Notes under the pieces: generated by a model
Database searches by the model: none
What the model was told of the DNA's origin: nothing
The model's input: only the letters and a program-made list of their open reading frames with translations
DNA from: Acanthochlamys bracteata
Lineage: Eukaryota > Streptophyta > Magnoliopsida > Pandanales > Velloziaceae
DNA: 64,000 bases
Assembly (NCBI GenBank): GCA_019914995.1
Contig: CM034130.1
Span: forward strand, 10,292,001 to 10,356,000
Reading direction: 5' to 3'
Shown here: positions 47,060-62,000 of the stretch, in pieces
Layout: every line of letters starts with the position of its first letter
Numbering within the stretch: position 1 is the stretch's first letter
Translations under genes and position numbers: made by a program

Positions 47060-50000
47060 TCAACCCTCTGTTAATTTCAAGCGTGGAACGACATTCATCG
47101 CTTGTAGTTCCTGAAAGGAAAAAGAAGGTTAAAAGCCTATATTTTTAACTGCAGCACTTGAACTTCTGTGATTATTGAAAAAAAGTCATACTATGTCATG
47201 TGATTGGATCTTTTACTACCTGGAAGAGAAGCTTGCAAGCGTATGGTAGTTTCAAGGATGACATATTGTCTCCAGTTTTGCACATTGAACAGAAAGAAGT
47301 CTTTGTCTTGTAGTTGTAGTATCCCATTAGACCACATTTTCCGCAAACCTGAAAGCAGCAGTGACAAGAAATAAAATTTTTTGATCTTTCAAGTAAGCAG
47401 TCAATAGAATAAGAAATGCTTACTTTCGCTCAGCAAACTTGCCATTATTACTTTATCCTTATGTATATCTATATGATCTATGTAATATTTTATGCCATGG
47501 GACTGTAAAAAGCTACGAGTTAACTGATAGTACCTGAACTTGGTACGGATCACTAGATAACATTAGCCGTTCATACAATAGCATGCTAGCGCCATAGGCA
47601 ATCAGACAATCCCTCTCCATTTCCCCAAGACGCAATCCTAATGATGAGACAAAACAGATATAACAAGTGATAAGTAACAGGAAGAGAATTGCAAAGGATT
47701 TAAGAAGTGAAGCTCAAGACTCCACCCCCATCTCGACTTCTTCCTTCAGTAGGTTGCCTGGTGAGGGTAACACGAGGTCCTTGAGCTCGAGCATGCATCT
47801 TATCCATAACCTGCACATACCAAAAATACAATTATTTAAAAAATTGCAACCAGAACCCTTTGCAAATAATGCAGCGTACTTGATGGGGTGTGCTGTTTGT
47901 TCTGACCAGTTTGTTCTATCTTACAAACTTGCAATAGGTTACAGCTCAAGTAGCTCGTTTGGTCGATGAAAGCTAAATCTATTTGCTTCAGTGCATAACA
48001 AAAGAGCATCTAAAGCATCTTTCCTCAAGCCACTCTACTGAAAATCTGAAACTTTGAGCTTTGTATTACACTTTCTAGCAACTTACACTAGTCTGCTTGG
48101 CAATTGTTCTGACTATACCCAATCAGCAATAATCAAAAATTTTGCAAGCTGAAAGTGATTGAAGCCTACAGTAAAACTACAGCCATGACAAGCAACAAAA
48201 ATTGCACAGCATTCAAACGTTTGAAGCAACACAAGCAGGCCTGATTTTTGTGATGTCAGTGAACTAACTCAATATCATTGAAAAGTAACCTAGAAAACTC
48301 CGTTTATGAAACACCTTTGCTTATACAAATTAAAGAAGCAAAAGGATAATTTTACCATGTGTTTCAACTTCTGATAGTAAATTGGTCCCATAAATATATA
48401 TGCTTGAAGAGGAAATCCTGTGATACCTGTCCAACCAAATGTTGAAAGCAAAATTGAAAAAAAGGGGGGAAAAAGGACACAATGAGCTTAAAAGCTGTAA
48501 AGAGTATATAGATTACTCCTTAAAATAGAGTTTGCAGTAAAGAGATTTATATCAGATGAAGTACTAGAAATCCATTTTACATATCGACTTCAAATCATTT
48601 TATCTAGCCAACTAATGTGAGGAAGTCCTCATATTGGTTTTGTCTTCACTCTGAGAACAGCAAAATTTTCATTTGAATATTTGCATACCACAAGCGGAAG
48701 ATAATTATCTAATATATGATCAAAGTGTACAAAGAAAAAAACATCATACCCAAAACTGACAAAAGATGCAGGAAAACTTGGCCACAACATTCTTAATGGA
48801 TTTCCCTAGCAACATTGGCACTTCAAGAAACATAAATAAGTCCATAACAGTTTAGGTTTTGGCATTCCCAGTAATCAAAAGAACAATAGTGACAAATCCG
48901 CAATTTTAGCCAAACTTCACGAAAGACTTTCCTTAAAGGAAAGCCTCAATGAACTTTCAATGAACAAGGATTCATTCTTCTTCTTGCTCCCTATAAGCCT
49001 ACAAACAATTCAAATTAACAGCTTTTGAGACTCCACGAGATTAGTATCTTTTTGTAATTGCAAGTCCAAGGATAAATCTGCCTAGTGTCATTTTCTTGTT
49101 CGATAAGTAATCTTCCATCTTGACTATCACACTAGTTACATCATAGCTAAATAATTCAAATTAAAGAACACAATTGTTTTACTACAGTTGAATATAGTAG
49201 ACAAGAATTACTTTACTACCTGAATAGAGGAAGTCCTTTCCGCTGTAGCTAAATCCATGCTTCACAAGTGTTTCACTGTTTATCAGTCATTGAAGTAAGA
49301 ATATGCAATCAGTCTGCAAATTCAATTTCATAAAGGTTAAAATGTACCTTATGGCTTCAACCTTATCAGCATGACCACTGGGTTCTCCAAAAGCACTCCC
49401 ATAATGAAATCTGCCACACGATACCCCAGCCTTTCCACCAAGGAGCTCTATCATTTTTCCTATTGTCATGCGACTGCCGCAAAGTGGGGAAAGAGAGAGA
49501 GGTCAGCACAACTTTTGAGCTGCAACGTACATAACCCAAGCAAGTCTAATACAAAAGTTGTAAATACTTTCGGAGAAGGTTTTGCCCATGTTAACAAGAT
49601 GTGTGGAAATTCAACAGTTTCCTATGAAGGATGTGTGTGCTCAAGTCTAGATTGTTGAGCGTATTAGTACTGGACAAGTTGGATAGATACGAGCATCAGC
49701 AGAAACAAACTTGAGCACTGCATGTAATTTCTCAGATAAGATAGCAAGGGCCACTTAAGTTTGAATCAAGTACCTTGGATAGCCATGAGGATTCATGATT
49801 AGATCAGGACATATGCCACGCTCAGAAAATGGAAAATCTTCCTGTCGAACAATGATACCACACACACCTTTTTGGCCATGTCTGCTACTAAACTTATCAC
49901 CAAGCTAAACAAGCAAGGAATAAACAATAAAAGATTGGTGATTGCCAAAAATATAGCAGCTAAGAAAGACAGAATTTCTACCTCAGGTCTACGTGTCTGA

Positions 50001-53000
50001 CGGATTAAAAATTTGATAGACATTCTTGAATTAGTATCCAAAGATTCTGAACGGAGTATGACACGATCAATGACCGTGGTTTCACCTTCAGGGCCTTTAT
50101 AAGAAAAATTATTTGGCCTGTAATCTCTATATATCCAAAAGGATAGAGCAAAATTAACATTAAATAAATAAATGAAACTCTTGGGCCACTAAGGGAGAAA
50201 GAGCTTACTCATCTTTCATTTGTGATCGATCAACTTTACCCACTGTATCTCTAGGGCTATACTTGTTCACAAGTACATCGTGATTTCGAATTACTTCACC
50301 AGGTGCAGCAATTCCATCATTATCCAATGCCTGTATATGAATTCTATGAGGAAACAATTAAGAAACCAAGTGATATATTTTTGTTTTAAATGATGCATTT
50401 TCATTGGATTTCTTAAAATCTTGAAATTGATAAGCAATCAAACTGACAAGCCCAATTTCCCATTCAAAGTTGCCAATGGTTGTTAGGCTGCAGGAATACA
50501 CTACACAAAATCTCACTTGAACAGAAGTTATACAACCAATGATGGCGAAGTCTTTTTCCCTCTAGGAGACCCGAATTGCATGGATTTTGTTACAAGCCTT
50601 TGTACTCTACTGTGAAATATATGGACCTCTTATGACTTATTTTTTTATTTTCTATTTTTGGGGGCAATTGTATACCTACTTTGATGTGAAATTAGATATC
50701 CCAGCTGGTCATCACTAAAATATTGACTCTTCCAATGAGCAAGACACTAATAAAAGTCTATTCTAACAAAGATTCAGGATTTCTTCAGAACAAAGTGCTG
50801 ATTTGCTAATTCAGGGAAAAACTTAACTTCTTACTTAGCTGAATGTCTTAATTCTTAGCAATTGTAAAATCTAATATTGCGGTATTTTCATAAATGTTGT
50901 AAGTCACTACCACAGTCACAATGCATCACTTAATAAAAATGAACAAACAAAAGCTATTAAGTTGATGAATATGCAGCTATTAGATAGAATTCACCTGCCC
51001 TAAAAAAAACGTTGTAGCTCCTAATAAGTGCATCATCTGGTTACCTGCATATTTGATTTCCGAGAAGGGACACCTTTACTTAAGTCGACTTCAGGCTTGT
51101 ATATAATGTCAGTTGTCTCATTCTTATATTTGTCTGTGGTTGTTGTATACCTAACATAGCAAGCCAACATGAAAATTATTTTACAATCTATGAGCATAAA
51201 TGGAGGCCACTATAACAAAACATGGCCTTCATTTTTATTTTGCAAATCCTAAGTATTGCCTGATGCATACTTCTTGATGACTGCGCATCGGCCGAAACCA
51301 CGGTCAAGAGAAGCCTTGTTCATCACAATGGCATCCTCAATATCATAGCCACTGTAACTCATCACAGCAACAGTTGCATTTTGTCCAGCACCGAGTTTAT
51401 CAAATCCAACCTAAACACGTGATATGCAAAATTTTCTTATGTCACTTTCTTTCTTCAAATGGATACATTCTTGGTGACAAGAACAATACAAACCAGTTCA
51501 ATTGACTTTGTTGTAAGTAGTGGCCGTTGAGGATAAACAAGCAGGTAAAGAATTGTATCTGTCCTGAAAAGCTGTTAAGGGCAAATGTAAAACTTAAATC
51601 CTCCAATGGGCGTGGAGAAGAACACAAATAAATGAAGCAATACAAGTAGAAATTCTCCACTAAAAACTAATACTAACAGAATACTGGGAACTTCACCAAA
51701 TCCAATCCTAAACTTATGCTTTTGTCTTTGAACACACGGACTCCCAGGACATTTGAAACTTGCACTTTCAAACTCTTTATAATGTTTGGAGCGTGCACTA
51801 AAAGTCTTGGTTTTGGTTAAAACATCACCAAAATCAGTACTCGTACTAAAAGATCATGATGAAAGCTAGCTACCTGGTTGTAAGCAATATTCCCCATAGC
51901 TTGCTTTCCCATTGCGCACTACATCATAACAAGTTAGACTTAGAAATGGTTAGATTGAAACTACCAAATAAACACTGAGTTGTCCCAATGGTAAAATCAT
52001 ACTTGGTATGTATTTCTTGGAGACTGGTTGTGATGAGGATAAGGAATTAGTCCAGCCACAACCCCTAAGATAGTGAATGGTTCAATCTCTATATGTGTGA
52101 TGGAGTTCCTCATTACTGTGTCGTTGCCACTGGCTGGAGCAGCTTCATCTGTATCGTGTTCATACAAAGCGATCTGAAAGAGAAATAAGAAGTGACTCAG
52201 AATACTTTAACTTAATCAAGATACCAAGGAGAACTGATTGTTCAAATATTTACTGACCAGTGCATTATTTTCTTCATTGACATCAAGATATTCAATCAGA
52301 CCATCACGCACACAATCATCAAATGATCGAACTCCATCCTTCAAATGAAATTAAATTATCAAATCAGCTTGTAATTCAGGAAAAATGTTCTACAAAAGTA
52401 AAATTTTGTGGGAAAGCATACCCTCAACTCTTTTATGTGATGCTCCTTGATCCTGGAGACTCCCTTATCAGCAATAACAAGTGGGCGACAAACACGTCCA
52501 CCATCAGATGCTATATAAACACAACGCTGACATCAAAAGGAAGTTTAGTCATATTGTGTATGGCCTAGTTCTTTAACATGGTATACAGAAACATCAGTTG
52601 TCTCAACATGACTGCAAGATAACTAAAATAAGAAGCAGAAAAGAGGAGAATAAAGCAATAGGTGGTGAATGATGTGATGAATTGAGATGAGTATAAAGAG
52701 GAAATTGTCAAAGTTCATAACGCAGTTTCGACTTTCCTACAAGAGAGTCAGGAAAAACAAATGCTTAGCCATCTGATTGCCTGCGCACACACTAGTATAC
52801 AAATACGTATTCTGATTGCAGGTTTGTACACACTAATATACAAACTTATCAGATTAACAAATGAAACTAATATAAGAAGGGGTTCTAGATAAAGAAAGAG
52901 AATGATACCCATCACTGGTATAGCAATTAGTTGAATATGTCAAAAGTGTTAGAAAAATCTAAAAAGCCTTAACGTTTGGGTGGAGTGTATGAAACAGCTC

Positions 53001-56000
53001 TACATTGCAAGCGAAAGTTTTACAGAAAGAAGATTCACTAAAATTGGGTAGACTGATATAGATATATATGCACCAGAAAGATGAGGAACATGAAGGAGAA
53101 GAAGCATACTTACCCAGCATATATGATGACCTACATATTAGATGAATTAGACTTCTTCCTATATGCAAAAATAAATTTATTGAAGATAATCATTTCAACA
53201 TTACAAAAACAGTAAGCACCTAATCGATTTACATTTGCATTTTTCGATACAGGTATAGCTTTACAGAATCAAGGTTACCACATAACTAACTTGATTAACT
53301 ATTATAAACATTTTCAAGATTTTCTCATCTATTATGATTAATAACTTGACCAGTTACAAGTCACCAGTAAGTGCAACAAAAATTCTATCTCCACCTGCCA
53401 CCCTTCTACAATTCCCAGAGACAAGTCTAATGTACCTCAAGCAAACTGCCAAAATGCCCTTTACAGGCAATTAAACTATGCCTTAGAAAATGGAGTTGAG
53501 TAGAAAGCAACGAACCTGCTTATCATTTACAAAAATGCTAACAAATTCACTAATTTTTCCTGCTCTACGCAACTTCCTCATAGACGTAGCAAAACGCTGC
53601 AAAACAGTAAACAACATTAAAACATCTAATTAGAAAAGGAGCTGTTATGCATTAACTTACCTGTGGATGTCGATGCTTGCCCAGAATCAACCCATTGAAG
53701 AAAACTAAGTAAGAAGACGGTGCATGCAACTCTTCACCAGATAAAATTGCCATATCTTCAACCCCCAAATTATAACACTGTTACAGAAGAAGTCAGTAGT
53801 TGCTGCCATGAAGCTAATTTCATGTTCAACAAAATCTTATATAGAGTCAAGGGGACACAAGAGATACAATTAGTAACTAGCATGTTCGTGTATTGATTTC
53901 TTTTTCCAGATAATGGCAAGTACCATTCAATTAACAATTTTTAACGGATTTAAATATCTTTCTGAAGTAGCTTAAGTTTGAATTCTTACAAATGAAATAT
54001 AAAATTTTACATGCATACATGATAGATTGAATGATTACGTCAAATGCTTTACTTTTATTTTCTTGTATTGTATTGGACTAAGACAATTACGTTTGCCCTC
54101 TTACAAACTTTGGAGTATCCAAAATGCCAAGAGGAACTGGTTGTCCATATTCAACCAAGAAAGCAGGCTCCAAAGGTCTGTAATATAAACACGATATCTC
54201 CTAGGTGGAATCTTCAGTAGCAGTGCATACATTTTACTAAAAAAAGCAAAGCATACTGGAGTGCTCACTTTTGAAGTCCTATTAATTCAATGCACAGTTA
54301 TTTCCTTTTTCCTATGATGTCATCTACAAGTCATAAAACAAAATTGCCACAAGAACAGTTCTGATTACGTCAAATTACTTGTAGGTAACATGATGTTGAG
54401 TTTTTAATCTCAAATACCATGATCTTGAGTTTGCTATGCAATTGTACATGTAAAAGCTGAGCATTTCAAAACATGGTCAGAGATGCACCCTTTGTAGTCT
54501 TATTTATAATAGACCTGCAAACATACAGAGATAGAAATAAGCATACCAAAGTAATCAACGGACACTCATCCTCGTCGGTTGTGACGTGAGTTGTCAAAGC
54601 TAGATTTTTTGTTAACCCACAAGCTTCCCCTTCTGGAGTGTCGCATGGGCAAAGCATTCCCCACTGTACTTAAAGAACAGCTTAATTTCAAAAAGACAAG
54701 CTACATCTTGATAACACAACATATAAAAGCACATTAAGAAACAGATATTACTTGGCTAGGTTGAAGAGCCCTAGGTCCACTGACTTTCCTTGACTTCTCA
54801 AATTGAGGAGAAACACGAGTCATGTGGCCTAGTGTGGCAATGAAAGACTGCCTACAAAGAAGCTACAAAATTACAGAAACATACTTAGAATACTCTCTAG
54901 ATCCAGGAAAATAAATCTTCAGAAAAATGAGATTTACAAACCTGCGCCACACCCTTTCGGTTCATTTTGAAGCGTTTGACATCCCAATTGCCAGTGGATA
55001 TCGCTCTCTCCAACCCAAAAGTAATCTTGTCTTGCTTTAAATGCTGCAAAATATTTTTAAAGTAGGATCATGGGAATAGGTCCAACTCATATGAGGGAAA
55101 AGTTGTAAATAGTGACTTGCAATGCACCAAGAAATACTACTTCAATTCTATGGCATGCACCGCACCATGCATATTGACATGTTCCAACGTACAATTTAAT
55201 GGAACTCAACAACATAATCAACAACAATGGCTTCGGTGTTGTCTAGCAGTACAACGAGAATTAATACTAGAGTCACAAATGCTGGAACAGGTTCTCAACT
55301 ATTCCAAGCACAATGACTAGTTGTTTAAGCTTGCAGGCGTACTAACAATAACTAGGATCAGGCATGCATCGCAGATTTTCCCAACAGGATTAGCTCAGAA
55401 TGTAAGACATCCTGGACAATTCAGTATAGTTCTCTTCTTCATTACTAACACATGCATAGAGCAGTTGAACTAGTCCAAGGCAGTCCTCGTATTTCTTTAC
55501 AAGCTATAGATAGCTCGGTCTACATAATGCTATGTACAAAACTCTGCAGTCCAATAACATCTATTGAATTCTTCCCTTGCTACACTTCAAGAACAACAAT
55601 AACTAATTACTTGACCAATTTGAGTGCAAATAAGACAAACCAGTTTTAAAAAACTTTACGCTATACAGATATACATAGTACCTTAACAAGATTCAATGGA
55701 CCGGAAACACTCCGCTTTTCATATACAGTTTCCAAGCTTTTAATTGCTTCTTCGTTCATCGATTTGAATAAATCCTGAAAAAAAGAAAGTAAAAAAAAAG
55801 TAAGAAATATCAATACACCGAGATGCCACAGCAGATAATAAAACCTAAATCATTAGAAAATCACCTCAAAGAGCAAAGATATTAGTTGGCCTGATAATTC
55901 CAACCGTTTATTGCCAACATAATCCTGACAGTTTAAAAGACAATTAGAACCATTATGAAACACACATAAGAATTAACTCAGAAAGTTTACACCTTCTTTC

Positions 56001-59000
56001 ACAAAGGTGTTCTCAAGGCAAAACACACTTCTTACTAGTATGGAAATGACAAATTGGAGTGCATAAAGACCTACAATCTAAATTTTGAAGCTAGAGTAAG
56101 TGTTAAAACAATTCTTAGACTTCCAACGAATGTCCAAATCTATGAATTTCCAGAAGATCTATTTTTTCCTAGAATTTTGAGGTTGCGTCACTTTACTATC
56201 TAACCCCAACAGCATGGATAATTTGTCATTTGTTGTGTCGACATAGAGATAACTTTGGCAAACCAGAGCACTTCAAGAGTTCAGGTCATAGATTCTGCCA
56301 ATGTAAGTAGATTCAGACATATATGGGCAGTAAAACATGTCAGACTAAATTCCCCGAAAAATAAAGTTTAAACAAAAAAATCAATTTGTTATATTTATAT
56401 GCTCAGAATTCAGAAAAGCATCTTCAGGCATCTTTCTGTTTTAATGCACTTGAACGCCCCAAAAGAATTAACACCTTCTAATAAGTTGAACAGTGAAACA
56501 GAAGTAAACCAAAAGTGGAGAAATTATTCTTATACCATTGTTCAATTTCACTATGCTACAGAACCACAAACATTCAAACCTCAACTTAGAGCTTGTTTTT
56601 CCTCTTTAAATTATCCTGTAAGGACTCATATACGGTTCAAATAATGATGTCTGAACCCTTTCTTGATTCAAGAAAAAATAAAATAAAAGTTTCACCTAAT
56701 TGAATCATTGCATCAGTAAGAAAACATCCAGCTTAAGGTTTGCATTATTATTTCTACAATGTTTGATTAACGAACTGGTGAGCCTTATCAAATTGCATGT
56801 TTGGAATCATCATACAAAAAAAAGGTCACATTTACAAAACCACAGAATTCTAGACATAGTTGTCACTCTTATTGCAAACATGGTCTTTACACCATGTTCC
56901 TTCAAAAGATAGGACTGGTTCAATTCGTTCACAAGAATTACAATGTGATGTGTACCTTGTCATCAAACGTATCGGCATTCAAAATTGCATCAAGCATGCG
57001 TCTTAACATAACAGCTACATAGATACATTTCGACCGGAAGTTGCCGTCGATGACCTGTAATAAAAGTAAATTAGATAGTGTAGCAGCAGCAAAATAAATG
57101 TAAGAAGAAGATCTTAGAATAAGTCTGACCGGAACATTAGCAAGAAATACATCATGAAGAATCTCCCTTGCTCTCCCTTCCTGCTTCAAATGATCAAATA
57201 CAAAACAAAAAAAGAGTAAATGATATGAGATTTTAACGATTATGACAAGCAGAGGGAATGAATGCAAACTTTGCAACAATATAGGTCTTGCATTCATGAA
57301 AAACTCACTTTTCCACTTTTAACTGATGTAGCACTGGCATTGCCCACCTGAAAGGACAAACCATTGAGAAAAGACAAGCCACATGGCTTCATACAAATTT
57401 ACGTTTATTATTCAAAAAGTGCTGCTATACAAATTAAATCTTCTATTAAGAAATTTCTGCTTGGTAGTCTGGACATAAGAACTCTTGATTGAGCAATAGA
57501 GTCACAAATGAGGAACAGAATTAACATATTTAATGGCACAATCAAATCTTTGCTATCTGTTCCATTGATAGGCTTCTGCTCAAAAATTATTTGCCTGGTT
57601 TTAAGACATCCTTAAGCTATAATTTCAAATGCAATGCTTTACAAATATGCAACTTGGCAAACATCTTTGTATATGGTGATGCATGTTACTTAGGGAAAGA
57701 TCTTGATAATACACTAATCACAACTACCACCTAAGTAAACGAATAACAACAAAGGAATATATACCCACCACGCTGCCCCGCCCCCTTCATTATATATCAC
57801 ATATGACTATTTTAATAAGTTAATGAAACTGAATAAAGTATGACTAATAGGTCTCACCTTTCCATCGAGGAATGCTAAAGCCTGGCGTCGTGAATAAATG
57901 TTTGCCGATGCACATTCCTAAAACAGCAAATATTTACATGATCTTAAATCTGCGTTATCATAAGCAGTACCACCAGATGAACAATTACTCTAAAAAGCAC
58001 AACATGATGATTAAGAGCAACAAACAGAGAGCTGGAACCCATTAAAAGGTAAGTGGACAAAGTGGAAGCATGAAAGTAAAGGGTTAACTGAGTTAAATAA
58101 TGCTCATACTTCTACCTCTCTTTACTAAGAACCTATATGATTTGGGAGAAATATACCTTGTTTCGGGCACGTCTTAAACACGTAGAGGATGCTTTTAGAA
58201 AACATTCTTAATAACATATTTCAATATTACTTATGCATGTTGATTCACACTACCAAAAATCTTAATAACAATAAAAGAAAGACAAAATTGTCCAACAGTG
58301 ACGATCAAGGGAGTGTGCCTGGTAACAGCGCATACTAGTCATGGAACCAGATCATAGACTACCAATACTGCGATGAGACTACCAGGCTTAGTTGTTGCAA
58401 TGAAACAGTTCACTGTGAATTTCAGCTGTTTTAATTCTCAAAATTGGATAAAGAAGTACTAGATAAACAAGCAGGATGAAGTACATGAACTAGCACAAAA
58501 CATTAGCCTTGGGTCCAAAGGATAAGTGGGGCAAAGTACTCAGAGTGAAGTAAGAAAATTACGAAGCCAACAAGAGTCTCAAATTCATAGTCCATGTCAA
58601 CCAGCATTGGATTTGGGCTTTGACTGGCTGACGCATTAGGGTGGGAAGATAAACTACGAAGTTAAGCAAGAAAGCAGCCAAAATAGGAATGCTTACAAGT
58701 TAGAAGTTAATCAAGTTTAAGAGGAAGAAAGAGAGCGTTTAGAGAAAAAGAGAAGGATCAACAATTCAACACCACAAACTCACTGACAAATTTCATTAAT
58801 CTTCAAGAGTGTTGAAATAAAGCTTGGTCGGCTTGTTTTAGTAATCCCACTCACTAGCCAAAATTGCACATCCAATTTTTAATATTATAGGAGCAGTTGC
58901 ATCACTTAATTATATCACAATATCGAATATTGCATACAAGTAATTGTACCTAGGAATTTCACAGCAAGCAGTTTGCATCTCTAGCACAAAGTGTAGACGC

Positions 59001-62000
59001 TATTCCCAAATTCAATAATTACTAATTACTAACTTCAGCTTGGATGTTTAAAGAAACAACCTTCAGTAACTTTGAAATGCATATAGAAAGGACAAACTCT
59101 TGTCAAGTAGACAAAGCTACCTGAATAGAAGGAAGAAGGAGAGAACCATATCTTGGGTCTCTTCCAACCATTTGCACAATCTCTTGATCACTCTCCATTC
59201 CCATGGCTTTCATTACTACGACAATTGGAACCTGAAAGATTTCTACGACTGTTTACATAACTTCAAGATGCATGCAGTTAACAAGTATTATGAGATTTCT
59301 AAAGTAATACCAGCTTAGAGAACTGATTAAGCTGAAGATATATCTTCTCTTTATCCATAACGAGAACAGTCTTGCTTTTAGTTTCATGTGTGCTGCTTGT
59401 AACCGATGCTATTACCCTGGACAAGTTGTAAGCAAAGTGCCATCATTATCCGCGATAGAGTAACACAAGACTTATTACAAAGACCTCAGATTTCTACATA
59501 TTCATGGTCAATCAGATGGCTTAAATAACATGGAACATAACATGTAAAAAGATATTAGAACACTAAGAATGAATACATACCTGCCTTTGCTGTCGTTGTC
59601 GATAATTATGCGATTCTTAGAAAGCTGTTCTTGTATTAATATCACCTACGGAAACAATATTATGTCATTATTTGACAAAAAACAAAACGACTCCAAGAAG
59701 TGAGACCCTAGCCACTAAAGCACATATCAGGGAAAACTATGTTAAACCAGCAATTTAGAAACTACACTCCCCCACAGTTGATGAGGTAACAAGCACATTA
59801 TAAGAACTAAAATGAACGAACTCTACATAACTATGGTTTACAAGCTTCTATCAACTTATGAGAATACCAAACATAGTGTTGAAATTAAATGTAAAGTTTA
59901 AACAAATGCAAATGATAATGACGTACAAGCTACAAGTGATGCTGAGTATTGCTTATTCTTTTAATTATAAACAAGAAAACTACACCCTAAGAAGAAGGCA
60001 GTTTTCCATTTTATCATAAGTTCCTCTTTCCTAAATGACTGAAAACTGAAATATGCAGAGCTCAGGTTGCCAAGTGTGCCAGAGTTCTTTGTATCAGTAC
60101 ATGAAACTGAAATTTATTTGAAAAAGTAACAGAAGGCTGAACTTATTGGTTTCTGATTTGCCGCAACAAACAGCAGTCCAAGTCCTTCATCACTGTCTTG
60201 CAGGGAATATATAAATTGCCTACAATAAACTAACTGAGTGCGCATAAGATGACAGATCATATCTCTTTACAAACTTTGATACAACTGTTTTTTGAAGATA
60301 ATGTGGACTTTTCTTGTCGCTCACTTAAGTCTGTAAGCCGACTATCATGATATGGAAACGTCCTTACCAGAAAGATTCTGAATAAAGATCATGGCATGCT
60401 TAAAAAACAAGAGGGGCACCATATTTTCGTGGATAAAAAGGAATACTCATACTTCTTTAAAATTTGTAAGAACATGCATTTTACTTAGAATATCTTCTAT
60501 GGGAAGCACACAAGAAAAAGCATGCTACTATTTTTAGGACTCTAGGTCAATATCTAAGAAAGTTTCTTCAAGGAGATATTAGAACCAGGTGGAAACATCA
60601 CTAGACACACCTCAATAGCAAGAACTTAGACGAAGATACTTGAATCAAGAATGACAAATGTAAAAGCTTAGGGCATAACCTTTTCAGTCCCTTTGACTAC
60701 GAAGTAACCTCCAGGGTCAAGAGGACATTCACCTACAGGTAATTGTGAAATAAAATCAATATGACATAGTGGAAAAAGTATATAAAATAAATTTTAGCAA
60801 AGCACTGACCGAGTCTTGCTAATTCAGCTTCATCTTTTTTATACAATACGCACTTGCGACTGCGAAGCATAATTGGCATATACCCAATAATAAAGTCTTT
60901 CTGAATCCATACGAGAATGAAAAGAGAGAAACATTAGTACTAGGACTAACGAATTTCATGAGTATAACATAGTCTTGTTAATGACTGTTACTTACTCGAA
61001 CCTCGCGCTGAGGATGTGTTAGATTTCCAGTTGTGTACTCTATGTCAACCTTTATTGGAGCTGAGTAACTGCAAACATGACATAATACCACAATTAAGTA
61101 GTCCTTAGTATAAAACATGCAGTTCACAGCAACATGAACGAAAGAAAAACAAGTACAGTGAAAAAGACAACAGAAATTCAAGTATAGAAATGGAAATGAA
61201 AAATTAGACAAACAAAATCTAAAGATCAGTATCTAGACATAATTATAAGTTCGTCATGATTTATATGCTCTCCTTCAATCAGTATCTGTAAATGCAAAAT
61301 ATATCAGGTCGCATACCATGGAGAATGAACATGTTGATGTAAATTGGATTTTTCTTTATAAATTACACGACATCACCACATAAATGTAAGGCACGACATC
61401 ACCAGATAATGTAAGGAGGGTCTGCCTCTGGTGACTATAAGGCCCTGCACAAAAACATTTCATGCATCACCTTATGCAATTAAATTTTATTAGTTTGAGC
61501 GACATTCAGTTTGATTATCAAGAAAGGGTTAAGGAGGAGATCTAACTTAAAATACCGAACAGCTTTAAACCCTAACCATTAACTTCCATGCCCTTTAACA
61601 CTATTTAAGGTTTCCAATATCCTCAAGTATCCTAGTAAATCAAATACCGGCATTGCCGAAGTCATATACTAGTACTACCATCCCAATAAATTAAAATGAT
61701 AGTAGTCGATACAACTGTTTTAGCAAATAAAGCACAATAAAGCCAATAGCAATTTTAAGGTGTGTTTGGGAGTGCTTTTCTAGAATGGAGAGTATTTCGA
61801 TAAACAAGCTAAACTATTTTGACCTCAAAAAAATAATAAAAATAAGCAATAAGAAAGTCTCACTATGTAGAATTTTTCTATACTTCATAAATTTTAAATA
61901 AATTTTGTAGAACATTATAGAAAGTTTATTGAAAAACGTGAAATAAAAAATTGAAAAAATGCTTTTCTGGAAAGTGTTGCCAAATGCGCCCTTAGTGCTT

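Noticed and set aside
54105..54177. An exon-like stretch in an RPC2 intron ([20 protein letters not shown]) with AG/GT flanks
   Set aside because: The flanking exons join in frame without it and match the family (PLITL then CYNLGVED); its 73 bases would shift the frame. Kept only as a possible cryptic exon.
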